Shown: piece after piece, positions 34,331-45,943 of the stretch
Layout of the letters: the number at the start of each line of letters is the position of its first letter
How positions within the stretch are numbered: position 1 is the stretch's first letter
Assembly (NCBI RefSeq): GCF_907164915.1
Contig: NC_061867.1
Span: 28,744,308 to 28,808,307, forward strand
DNA length: 64,000 bases
From: Impatiens glandulifera
Taxonomy: Eukaryota; Streptophyta; Magnoliopsida; Ericales; Balsaminaceae
Reading direction: 5' to 3'
Program-made: the position numbers and the translations under genes
Notes under the pieces: generated by a model
Databases searched by the model: none
What the model was told of the DNA's origin: nothing
Seen by the model: only the letters and a program-made list of their open reading frames with translations

Positions 34331-36102
34331 TGATAGGATCGCCGTAATCAATAAAGATGGGGGTTTGTCTATTGATAACGACTTCGGGAAAACGGTTTGA
34401 TAGAAATCTTGTTAAGGATTTAAATCACTTTCTATTCTACACAAACCCTTACAAACTCTTGAATGATTCAAGTGCGGAAACATTTTCTCAGGTTTTAAGC
34501 TAAGAACAAAGAATGAGAAGATGACAGAATGTAAATAACACAGCGGTTTATTTATGGATGTTCGGAGCAAACTCTCCTACGTCGCCCCTTCTTCCAACCA
34601 CCGGAAGGATTCACTATAAGTTTCTTATAATCAAATAAAGTCGCACGATTAGCTCACTATTGAACATAACAGACTTTGTTCAACTTACAATATGATAAAG
34701 TATATCACTCATCTAAAACAATGCTTTGATTCTAACTCTCTCTTGATAAACACACAGTATAGCAAGAAAACAGCTCTTTCGTATATCAGTTTGCGTATGA
34801 TTCTCTGAGTGTTGATAGATTGATTAATCTGCAATTCCTGTCGTTCTTCTGTTCTCCTTGAAGATCTTTAAATAAGGAACAGGTACCAATGGTCGAATCT
34901 TCCATAATGACACGTGGCGAGCTTCCTTTGGAACGTCTCCATAGTACACAGGAGACTTTGAGCAACAGGATCGTGGTTGTACCAATCTGGTAGTGCACCA
35001 AATATTCTTCTAGGATATTCCTGCAAGAAACAAGTAGTGGGAAGAATATTTGCTTACGTGGCATTAATCAATTGGTTGCAACTGGCTTTTGTACTAATCT
35101 TCACTGTAAAGTGGAGCAGGAGTAGCGTACAGCTAGTTGATCGTGGGTAGACGTGTGATAGATTTAAGCAACTGCTTAAGCATGGCATTAGATGTATTTC
35201 ACTTAAACAACCTCGTCTAATGAAATTAGACGCCCACGTCTAATAGCAGGATTCATTAGACCACCTTTGCTAATGGGATTAGACGACACGTATAATTATG
35301 GTTCCCTTCAGACTAATCTGAAGGTGTTAGACTTCATGTCTAACTCTCATACGTTAGACTACACGTCTAACTACACATCCCTTCAGACTAATCTGAAGGA
35401 GTTAGACTACACGTCTAACTTTCATACGTTAGATTGCACGTCTAACTACGCATTTGTTAGACTACACGTCTAACTACGTATCTGATAGATTGTACGTCTA
35501 ACTACGTATCCGTTAGACTGTAAGTCTAACTACGTATCCGTTAGACTATACGTCTAACTACGTATCCGTTAGACTGCACGTCTAATTACGTATCCGTTAG
35601 ACTGCACGTCTAACTACGTATCTGTTAGAGTGCACGTCTAACTACGTATCCGTTAGACTGTACGTCTAACTACGTATCCGTTAGACTGCACGTCTAACTA
35701 CGAATCTGTTAGATTACACGTCTAACTACATATCTGTTAGACTGGACGTCTAACTACGTATCTGTTAGACTACACGTCTAATTACGTATCTGTTAGACTA
35801 CACGTCTAACTACGTATCCGTTAGATTGCACGTCTAACTACGTATTCGTTAGACTGCTCGTCTAACTACGTCTGTTAGACTACACGTCTAACTAAGTTTG
35901 TTAGACTGCACGTCTAACTACGTCTATCTAATGCCCAATCAGTCTAATGAACCTTATTAAGACTTAGTCTAATATAACCTGTTTTCGATACACCAGCACC
36001 AAAAATGATTAGACGGCTTAAATTAAGTTTTATACACACTCATCATCAAAATTCAAATAGTCAAAATACTTTAATACTTAGTCAAAATAATTTGACCCAA
36101 CA
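34331..36102 (-). repeat. LTR-b (inner LTR)
   Basis: 1772 bp, the shortest of the four because its 28-bp array (about 35440-35925) has fewest units. It serves as both 3' LTR of body II and 5' LTR of body III. Confidence 0.92.
35440..35925. repeat. 28-bp palindromic array in LTR-b
   Basis: About 17 units of GTTAGACTGCACGTCTAAC-type hairpins with ACGTATC spacers and many single changes. Confidence 0.93.
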
Positions 36103-36285
36103 ATTTCCCCATTTTTGATGATAATGTTAAAACTTTGCATAGGTAACAAGATAAGCATCCATCATATAAAAGAAAGAGTTAAACTTGTTTACCCATTTTA
36201 CAAAAACACTTTCCAAAGAATCCAATATTCAGAAATAGAATTCAAAGAACCAAGTTCATAAGCTAATAGTTTAAGAGAAAGGAGA

Positions 36286-39200
36286 TTATTGTTCTTCCCT
36301 TTTTATGAGTGGGTCGATTGGGTAGTTGAATCCTTCACCGCTCATCTCTTCACCAGTCAGTAGGTTGTGAAAAGGAGGGAGAGAACGTCCACCACGGCCA
36401 CTTCCACCACTTCGGTCACCACGATCACCTCTAGTACTTCGGCCACCACGATCGCCTCTAGTGCTTCTACCACCGCGATCACCGCTGCGACTTCCACCTC
36501 TTTTGATTGGTCTATCGCTATTATCATCGGTTGGCTTTCGTTTGAACCTGTTGCCTGTTGAAACACCACCACCTCTTCTTCCGCTATTGTTCTCACCTTG
36601 AGTGATAAGATTATTCTATTTCTCGGTAACAGCCTTTGCATCTTCTTCTTCCAGAAACTTTCTTTCAAAAGAATCAGCCTGTTCTAACCTTTCAGCGTCA
36701 GCTCAGCTCATGCTACCTTGAACCTCAACCAACTGATCTCGAAGAAGACTCATCCCATCCATAACTTCATTATGCATTTCAATGTTGTTTTCTCTTTCGC
36801 AGTCAAACAACTCGGATTTTTGTTTGAAGAAATTCTTCTCAAATTTAGAGTAAGACTTGTGGACGATAAGAACTTCATACGTGTTCTTCTTCAATGTCTG
36901 CTCCATCTCATTATGGGATTTATTTAGATCTACAAATTCCTTCTTGCTTGCTGTCTGAGTCTTCATGATTTTCATCATATTTGATTCTATTACAACCATA
37001 TTCTTCTGAAGAGTTGCCATCAATGCTGTTATGGACTTCATAAGCTTCATACCGTCAGCTGATGATCCTTCGTTAGATGAAATCTCTTGAGAATCTACTA
37101 GAGCGGTCAGAATAGGACTGATGTGGGCATGAACTTGCATGGACTGTTCGGGTACATCCTTCTATGACTCACTTTCAGATTTTTCTTCTTCTTCTTCCAA
37201 AACTTCTTCACAAACCTTATGAACTATATCGAACAAATTTCCTGAATCATGATAAGGGTTGAGAATATTATCATGAATATTTGCAGCAGTGATACCAGGA
37301 AATGGTAGAGGTTTGGAAGATCTATCATTTTTGGCGTGTTCCCCCTCAAATGAGGAACTCTTCTCTGATTCCTTGTCTTTTGAGGGTTCCCTTTCAGATC
37401 TGGCTTCTTCAGGCTGACTAACTTCAGCCTCTTTCTCTGGAGATGCCTCTGTTTCAAGAACAGGAGACTCCAACACTTCCTCTTCCTGATTAATAACAGC
37501 TTGATCGGGTTCCTTAACGACTTCTTCTTCGATAGACGGGTTGGTTTGAACTGTTTCCACAGATAGCTCAATACGGGGTTGACCCATTAGACATTTTTAC
37601 TCTTCTGAAAAACTTCTCATTTCTATAAGAAGAGCAGCAACTTGCTCATCTTCATCAACATTATGATCATCGGTCAGATCCATAAGTTTATCTTCATCTG
37701 AAGAACTTCCAAATGGACTGGCCCCTTAGCAATTTTCTCCATGAATGTACTGGGTAACAACAGAAATGTAATCCTCCATAATTTCGTCCAACCTTTTCAG
37801 AGCTTTTTCTTCTGCCTTAGCACTCTTCTCAAGAGGGTTGAAATTGGCTCTTTTAGCTTGCAGAATCGGGAAGTGAGCTCTTCCTCTCAGATTTGCTTCA
37901 ACTAGCTCTTTTCTCTTAAGAGCTTCATAGACCTCAGAAGTCTTGGCCCATTTCAAGACTCTCTTCTCATTGCTTATAAGCTTTAACCATTGATTACTAA
38001 TGCTTCTTCCCTTGATGACCTCATCGTACTTGACAGACATTCTATTCAAGACCCAAGTGTCAAAAATTTCGATCTTTTCAGCAGCAATATTGTTGTCCTG
38101 ATCCATCATAAGATTGACGATGCAGGTTTCTTCTGAGACATCCTCATTATGATCGACAGCAATATCCTTCCCTTTTCCAATCACCTCAACAGGTTTTGGA
38201 ATGGGCCTTGATTCCCCAATCGTGATTCCAGCAACTTGTCTTGCGGAACGCATGATTTCGTGGAAAGTAAGAGGTTTGACAAAGAGTCCCGGCGTGGGTC
38301 CGACTGGAACAAGCTTACCAGTCACTAATGACTCTATTGGGACAGGATTGGGAACATGATGCATTTCAACTATCATAGAAATAGCCTTTTCAGATACCTC
38401 ACCAGCAACAAGGGTGAGAACTGCACCTTGCTCTAGTTCCTAAGACATTGTAGCATCAACATCTACGATATCGGGTTGACGGACATGAGACGGAACCCTA
38501 TCAAAATTTTCAGTGTTTGGACCAACTAGCTCAACAGTTGGCCCGGCAGTAGATTCCTCTACAGGAATAAAAATAGATACGTCTTTTTCCACCACAAGAA
38601 AATTAAATTTAGGCATTTCGGACTGAGATTGGGAAGGGGTTACCTTCGATGATGCTTTCACCGATTTAGATGCCTTGGGCGCCTTTGATTTTTCTCCTTT
38701 GAGACAGAGGACCTTGATGGCTTTCGCAACTGACTCACAACTAGAGATAGGGGAGACATGGTGATGGCAACAAGTTTGACTGGACCTTGCCTGACTCTGG
38801 AATCGACTATTCCAGAATCCTTCTTCGAAGAACTCTTAAGGCTGGTAGAACTAGCCTCAGATTCGTTGACATTTTTAGATCGTTTGACTCCTGTAGACAG
38901 GATAGAAGCCGTTGGATGTCTAGAACGGGTAACAAACCTTCCTCATGTATGTTGGCTTGATGCTCCCGAGAGCGATTCTTTGTTGTTCTTCATTCGTACG
39001 AGGGTGTTAGCGACGATGAAGACATTGAAGACCCTAGTTGAGTTGATCGGCTCCGAATCTCCCATGAGTACCCCCCAAATGTTCTAACAAACGACTTAGT
39101 TGAGCAGCAAATTTTACACTTTCCTTGTTCTCCTGATTGAATGCAAAGCAAAGATTCTAGTATAGAGTTGAGGCTTAATTGACCTAAATACCTTTTGAAA

Positions 39201-39462
39201 TGGCCGTCATGTAGTCAAAACGATCTTGACTATATAAATGGAACGACCCCGCCTTCCCCTGGAGTGCTTTAGCCACCACATCATTTAGCAAAATAAATTG
39301 TGGTTTGAGAGCCTTCTTACTCCAGTTAAGTCGAATCTCCGAGCCATCGGCGGAGAAAATCGTCTTCTTCTCTGCTGTGACTTCCGATGGAATATTTAAG
39401 TTGAATGTGTGCCCCTCCGAAGAAAGTTCGAAGAACTCCGCATAAGAAGCTTCGTTGAAGAA
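36286..39462 (-). pseudogene. ORF3 of body II, N-terminus deleted
   Basis: Colinear with body III ORF3: the basic Ser/Lys region (about 39060-38660), the HEIMRSARQVAGITI block with FDTWVLNRMSVKYDE (38376-37726), the acidic segment (37587-37162), the coiled coil (37140-36703) and the RGG tail (36668-36286). The first ~230 bases of coding sequence, promoter and upstream spacer are gone: at 39462 the ORF3 text joins directly to sequence that in bodies I and III lies about 1.1 kb further upstream. Stops and frame changes occur at about 37150, 37600, 37730 and 38430. It cannot be expressed as in its sisters. Confidence 0.7.
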
Positions 39463-40339
39463 GAGTATTCCCCATGATTCCTTCCTGCAACTCTCCTACA
39501 TCACCTACACAAGAAACTATTTACAAACTTTGGTACCCACATTCAATTGGGTCCTCGATCAATTAGTCCATTAGGAATCCATATTTGAGATATTCTAATG
39601 AATTTCTCATTTTGTGTTGTGATTAAGAGTAAGATTTTGACTTAGCAGACGCCACTACAACAAAAAAGACCAATGGCGACGCTTAAAAAGATCTCTGCCA
39701 ACCCTTAAAAGCGTCGCTAAAAATATTACCGACACTTATTCTTGCGTCGCCAAAAGCAGGGTGGGCGCAAGTTTTAACAACGCTTATCTAAGCGTCGGTA
39801 TTAAAATTTTAAGCGTTGCCAAAGAGAGAATATTTAACGACGCTTATTTAAGCGTTGGTAACAGTAATTAAACGTCGCCAAAAGTCTAATTTATTTTTAA
39901 CCTATTATTTTAACAATTCTTTTAAAATTTTATTTATTTTTATTTATAATTCTACATTTTTTAAGATGTTTTTATTTAATTTTTGTTATAAATTAAATAA
40001 TTAAAGAAAAACATCAATACAATTTTCAAAGTAATAAAAAAACTTTAATAATTAAATAAAAAGAACATTAATTAATTAACTTACATTTAATGTTAAATTT
40101 ATTTAAATAAAATACATTAAATTTCAAATAAATAGTTCCTGAAAATAACTTAACTACTTTCAGTCACACTTCATTGATATCCTTTGGCGATCTCAAATCC
40201 TTTGGCTGACTTCATTGATATCCTTTGGCTATCAGTGTTGGTATAATTCCCTTAACTTGCTTATCAACTTCTATTAATGAAGTTGTGAAAACATATTAGA
40301 CAAAATTACTCAATACCATTAATGCTAAAGATAACTGTA

Positions 40340-42016
40340 AGTTTTTACCTCACTTTGCAGTCCGGCATTGTCACTAGTAAAACCTCTATTTCTTCACCCT
40401 AATTAAATATAAAATATAGAACATAAATTAGAAAGCAAAAGAATCAGACAATTGAAAACAAGAAAATAGTCATAGTTAATGTCAAGTTTGGTTCTCCTTT
40501 CGAATTTTATCACAAGTAACGAAATCATTTATTTTCAAAGAAAGTAAAAGGAGTATAACTAAGACATGCACTACAAACATGAAAGAAACATTTTCTCCTA
40601 GAACACATGATGAAGGCATGTAGAATAATAAATCAAAATAAATGAGGTTTACTAACCAGTCTTCTTAGAGAAGGTATAGCCTTTTTTGCTAACATAAGTA
40701 CGAGGATTTGGCGCTAGATGGTTTCTTAAATACTCTGTTTGTCCCTGCAAAGATCGTACACAATCATACATTAGGGCCCATCATAATTCACTTCATTATC
40801 AACCAAACTATCAAAAAATTATCCTTCATATAACATCAAACAAACTCTAGATGTCTAATATAAAACCTAAAATAACTGACATTAAGAAAGTGTTTTTTCA
40901 AAATGGTAAAAATTGTCATCTTTGTTTGACTCCTAAAACAAAGTGAGAAAGTGAACTAACCTTTGTGATCACACAAAGGCCAACATTGCTTCCACTGCCC
41001 AAGTCATTGAATATACTATAGCAAATAGCCTCAATTACCAACTTGACCCCATCCTCCTTCTGAGGACCGAAGGCCATAATCAGGAACAATAATTCAAATG
41101 ACTGTTTTTTTAATAAGTGATAACAGAATCTTACTTACAGTAAGACCTTCACCATATTTCATTCAAATATCGCCATAGCAGCAAGTGAACCAGAACTCAT
41201 CGTGGCAAATGGAAGAGTATCGGTTGATCCATGAGGATAAATCTGCAAACCGATTATTGCATAAAAATAACATTTTCTTATATAGTTGATTATTTTTCTG
41301 TAGATATAACTCATAGTGTGTAAATGTGGACCAATAATGTCAACTCCACCAAGAACCAAAGCACCAAGAACCAAATCAGTAGACATGTCCTTGGTAACTA
41401 AATAATCATCAAATCTGAGTTTATAAACTATTCTAAACAAAAAACATTCAAATAACAAGATAATATTAATACCCAAAAAGACGAGTTTTCAACAATGTAA
41501 GAGCAGTCACCACTCTCGAATTACAACCAGTTTGGAATCGATGTAACTTCAACTGTGAACTAACCATATCTAAACAGACAATAGAAACGACAAAAGACGT
41601 TTAACATTTTGTAAATCGATGCTATCATAATAACATATAGAAAACTATAACATCACCTGTAATAGCCTCGGTATCAGCCGCAGTACCAGCTCCACAACAA
41701 TAGATGTTAGGAGCCATGTAATGAATTTTCTCAAAATTTTTATCAGCCACAATTGGTCCTTCAGTAGCTCGGGTATCAGATCCAAAAAAACACCATCCTG
41801 TAAATCAATTCAGAAACAATAATTAATGCTTGTTCAATAGAGAGAAGTCAGAGAATCGTGAAGAAAAAAAGTTACCTAGAAGATTAAGCCAACAATGGTA
41901 GTTCCAGTCTTAAGGAAAGACAAAGATTTCAGTCTTTTCTTCAATAGAATTTCATTTCACCGACATAGGTCGAGATTAAATCCACCTTTAGGAGTAACAT
42001 CAATAGTTGTTGACAT
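40340..42016 (-). pseudogene. Captured 20S proteasome beta-2 subunit gene (PBB type)
   Basis: Eight exons on the minus strand, roughly 42016-41876, 41797-41657, 41569-41473, 41397-41316, 41242-41139, 41059-40961, 40744-40657 and about 40391-40340. Readings include [86 protein letters not shown] and PRTYVSKKGYTFSKKT. The catalytic N-terminal Thr (after KTG) is present. This is the trypsin-like subunit of the 20S core. Lesions: TGA after LCR and TAG at the end of exon 1, a ~15-bp duplication in exon 4, loss of the exon-4 donor GT, and a frameshift in exon 5. Introns show genomic, not RNA, capture. Confidence 0.93.
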
Positions 42017-42261
42017 CTTCGGTTCAAAAAACACCTAATTATCACAAATCATGAGAATAATTCATCATTTGATTTTAACCTATGGTATATACATTTCTAA
42101 TTCATATAAGATCAAGAAATCGAGATCAGAAATAGATAAAGCTCGAATCGACTTAATAGAGATGATAATACATGAATAAATGCAGATCTATAGATAGATA
42201 TTTTATGAAATGAAGGAGGAATACTTACAAATCACGAAATGGGAAGAACATAGAGTGATGA

Positions 42262-43476
42262 AGATATTTTATTCATACCAATGAAGAACAGTATTGCCCC
42301 AAACAATGCCAGACTCTAAACAAAAAAAATGACCATCAATTATGTTCCTTATCTTGAATCATAAAGAGAAAATGGACTGTTATTTGTACCTGTGTAAACT
42401 TAACAAAAAGTTGACCATATTCTTTTCTGTCATCATCGTAGTTGTAAAAGTTGTACAAGATTGGAGTGGCTATCAATTTGTGAAGAAGCTGAAACAGAAC
42501 AAAACTGTGAGATGAATTCAATATCAAATTCTGATAAAAAAGAAAAAGATTATACCCACTAAAGACCAGCAAATAGGCTCTAATTGAACTCCCAAATATG
42601 AAAAGAAAGCTTCCCAATCCCTTCATAACAATTGAAGCTGCAATTAAATGTTTGATCTGTCAAAGAAAAGAACAATCATATCAGAAAACAATTACGTTTT
42701 TTTTCAAAACCATCTTATAGCAGACTAACTAGTTGATTATTACTTCAACATCTGACACTTTCAAACCAGTATGATCAGTTGCATGCTTCAAGAAGATGTT
42801 GAACTTCGGTTTTAGGGTCTTAGCCGCTGGTCCACCATCAACCCCAAATTCACTGAACCCCTGAGAGCCAACATCAATGGTTTATTAGAAGATCTTATCA
42901 TCATTATATTCTATTTGCTTAAAGGGAAAGATGAATACTAATATATTAACAAATATCAAAGGCTACCATTTTCCTTTTGTTGCCTTCAGAATCAATAACT
43001 TATAAAAACTTAGATAAGAAGATCTACAAAGCTGTGTTACAAATATACTAAAGAAGATAAGATAAACCTAGGTCGAGACCTTCATAGCCATAAAATTTGA
43101 GAAATTACAGTCAATGTTCTGTTAAAGATACTTAACAAAACCACAATCATATATACACTATTTTATCACAAAAGAATACACCCTAGAGCGATCAATGGCC
43201 AGGAAAATCATCAAATGCGGTACTAAACCAACGAGATCTATTGATTAGAATTCGCATCATGATAAGCAGAAACTAGCTAAACATATTCTTGGAGAATGAA
43301 ACAGAGTTCATTTGTATCTTCCAACAACAACAAACTAGGAAGCAATAAAACATAGCATGAGATGAAAGTACGGAATCGTGCTTAAACAGGAAGAGCGAAA
43401 GCATAAAATGATGGATCTGATTAAAGAATGCAAAGAAGCTAACTTACTCTTGGCAATCTGAGAGAATGAAGACGGA
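42262..43476 (-). pseudogene. Captured HR-like lesion-inducer (DoxX-like) gene, 5' truncated
   Basis: Minus-strand exons: 43476-43448 (SVFILSDCQ), 42860-42744 (EFGVDGGPAAKTLKPKF, DHTGLKVSDVE), 42656-42567 (IKHLIAASIVMKGLGSFLFI, FGSSIRAYLL), 42488-42390 (LLHKLIATPILYNFYNYDDD, YGQLFVKFTQ) and 42315 to about 42262 (SLALFGAILFFIGMNK, then divergent to a stop). Exons 2-5 join in phase 0 with GT/AG borders and no stop. The family is a small plant membrane protein with about four spans (PF05514), linked to cell-death lesions when overexpressed. The usual start MAF... is absent: a TAA lies just upstream of SVFILS. It ends ~250 bp before the captured proteasome gene. It could be transcribed, but the N-terminus is lost. 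Confidence 0.88.
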
Positions 43477-44206
43477 AAACGAAGAGAAGTCTGTTTACAG
43501 AAATCCGTAACTTAGAAGAATTTAGATCAAACTCTTACTCTTCTTTGAATCTCGATGCGTACATAAAGTTAAAGGAGAGATGGTGTCCGGGAAAGACGAA
43601 GCGGCGCGGATGGATGATGCAGCAAAATTAGAGAAACCTAGTGGAGAGAAAATATTAATTGATGTTCTAAACTTTTCAGTTTATTAGTGCCCAAATGAAT
43701 AAATCCATTAAGAAGACACCATTAAAATAGCCCATATATCATTTGAAAAAAGCCCATACAAAATTCACAATACCATTAAATTAGCCCAATTATAAATTTA
43801 TTAAATTTAACTTGAAATTATAAATAATTTATTTAATAAATAATTTTATTATATTATTTATTTAAGAATATTAATTCTATTTAATTAATTTAATATTAAT
43901 AATGACTTTATATTTAATTAACTCAAAATATTAATAAATTTTAGGTTTGAGATAAAAATAAGTATATAATTTGATTTTAAAAAATAATAGTTTATATAAT
44001 TACAAAATAAAGTTTAAAATAAAAATTATAAAATATTAAAACAAAATTTTATCTAATTATTTACTTATAAATTTTTTTAAGGAATAATAAAATAAGGGTT
44101 GTTAAAGATATTGAAAGGTTGGCAAAAACATTTTTTTGCGGACTTTTGCCAACGCTTAATATGGGTTGGCAATTATGTGTCACCCAAAGCCCATTTTGTT
44201 GTAGTG

Positions 44207-45899
44207 CGCCTTTGTTTTAGCCACTGATCCCTTAGCCTTTGAAGATGATTTTCTTTTAAAACTCTTTGACTTTGAGTCAGGTTTTAGATTGACAGACTTG
44301 CTAGCTGCTTTTAACTTATTTTTCAACCAGCGAACAGTCGGCGGAACATATGTTATTTCATTCTTTAAAGCTACTTCTTCATGAATGGGATCAGATTCAA
44401 TATCAGTTAAACTCCCTTTAACAAAGCTTATTGGCTTAAGCTTGTTGGTAGTCGAGTTTAACTTTTTGTAGGACCGGTTTGGGTCATTGCCATCAAATCA
44501 TAAACCAGATCTAGATCCAGCAGGTTTCAATAGACTAATCTGATATTTGACCGCTTCTCCAGACCTTGTCCAAGCACTAACAACATATTTTAGCCTTTTG
44601 TTTTCAGTAGAAAGAGTTTGAATCTGTTCCTTGAGCATCTCATTCTCAAATGAGATCTCTACTACTTTCTTTTCAAAAATATTTGATTCTTGAGTTTGAG
44701 ATAAAACCGGTTGAAACTCTTTGGGTAAAAGAATTTGATTCATTTAGGGATTCTGCTAGCTTTCTGTACTCTATGACCATGTCATCTAGTGTAGCTACCA
44801 GTTGTTCCCTTGAAAACTTTTTAGAAGAAAAATCAAATACCTTAGTTTCCTGAGTTTCTTCTTCTTCTCTTGCCATGAAGCAAGCCACCTCGTCTTCATC
44901 ACTGTCGCTGGATGAGAAATAAGAATCACGGTGGTTTCGTCTATTCTTCCCGTCACCTGCCATAAGAGCCTTCAACTCATTTTCATTGTCATTTTTCTTC
45001 TCTTCACGCTTCGGCTTCCGACATTTTGATTGGTAATGACCTAGAATTCCACAATTATAACATTTAACATTAGCTTTGAATTTCTTATTATCATTAGAAT
45101 TTGAAGAGCATGAGTTAGAGTTGCTCTTTTTCATGAAGTCCCCAAACTTCTTCACGAAGAGAGACATAGCATCGTTGCTGAGCTGTTGAGCTGTTGTCTG
45201 CACGTCAGGAGCGGCAGGGGGCTCTTCAGAAGTCACCAATGCTTTGGCAATAATAATGGATGTGGATTGATCTTTTTCAATCCTAGATTTCAGCTCGAAC
45301 TAATAGGCCTTGAGATCAGCGAACAAATCAAAGAGCGAGATCTTGTTGAGGTCTTTGGATTCCCTCATAGCCATCGTTTTTATGTCCCATTCCCTCGGAA
45401 GAGAAGGCATGACCTTAATAGCAATCTCCCTATTGCTATAGGGCTTTCCAAGGATAGATAGAGTGTAGACAATCTGGCTAAACCTTGTGTCGAACTCGTT
45501 CATCGTTTCTCCGGGACGCATCTTGAATCTGTCGAACTGTTGAGTGGCAACCATGATCTTGTTCTCCTTGGTTTGCTCATTTCCCTCACACAGTTGAGTG
45601 AGTCTGTCTCAGATCTCCTTAGAAGTATCACACTCGATGATGTAGTTAAACATGTTGTCATCAAGAGATCTATACAGAACATCTAAAGCTATGTTGTTGA
45701 GGTTGTTCTTCCTCTTGTCTTCATTGGTCCATTCGGATTTCTCCTTATCGATCTTGATAGGACCATCTGTGATGACACTCCACATGTCGTCATGAAGAGA
45801 AGAGAGATGAGCATGAACTCTCTTCTTCCACACGATATAGTTTTCTCTAGAGAAAGTGGGGATTGTGGTTGCACTGGCATCTTTGGTTATGGTCGACAT
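44207..45899 (-). pseudogene. gag: gag of body II, tail split by the CACTA element
   Basis: The ATG at 45899 begins the FSRENYIVWKKRVHAHL domain. The text continues through DRFKMRPGETMNEFDTRFSQ and SLFDLFADLKAY, the shared in-frame TAG (about 45301), a CCHC knuckle CYNCGILGHYQSKC (about 45066-45025), YFSSSDSDEDEVACF, the coiled coil (about 44840-44510) and the Lys/Ser tail. A TGA at about 45610 and frame breaks near 44745 and 44500 are present. The CACTA insertion separates the last few codons, which lie at 39640-39652. This is the best-preserved middle part of the three gag copies. Confidence 0.83.
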
Positions 45900-45929
45900 T
45901 CTTAGTGAAGGCTTGAGAATAGAAACAGA

Positions 45930-45941
45930 GCTCTGATACCA
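45930..45941 (-). promoter_or_regulatory. Primer binding site, body II
   Basis: GCTCTGATACCA on +, TGGTATCAGAGC on the minus strand, adjacent to LTR-c. Confidence 0.88.
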
Positions 45942-45943
45942 AT

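Larger units (their letters stand above)
39653..44206. mobile_element. CACTA (En/Spm) transposon with two captured genes
   Basis: Perfect 13-bp inverted ends CACTACAACAAAA (39653-39665 and 44194-44206) and the 3-bp duplication CGC (39650-39652, 44207-44209). The empty site GCAGACGCCTT is present in sister bodies (near 32597 and 52783). Subterminal GCGTCG/CGACGC words are clustered at 39670-39890, as in CACTA ends. I see no transposase, so it is non-autonomous. Nearly the whole interior from 40340 to 43480 is two host genes with introns, both on the minus strand. 43650-44190 is AT-rich filler. Confidence 0.92.

Noticed and set aside
35267..35473. Repetitive peptide ORF (LDYTSNxHTLD type; also 46885 and 55473)
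   Set aside because: Read-through of the 28-bp hairpin array; the frame exists only because 84 bases (three units) is a multiple of three.
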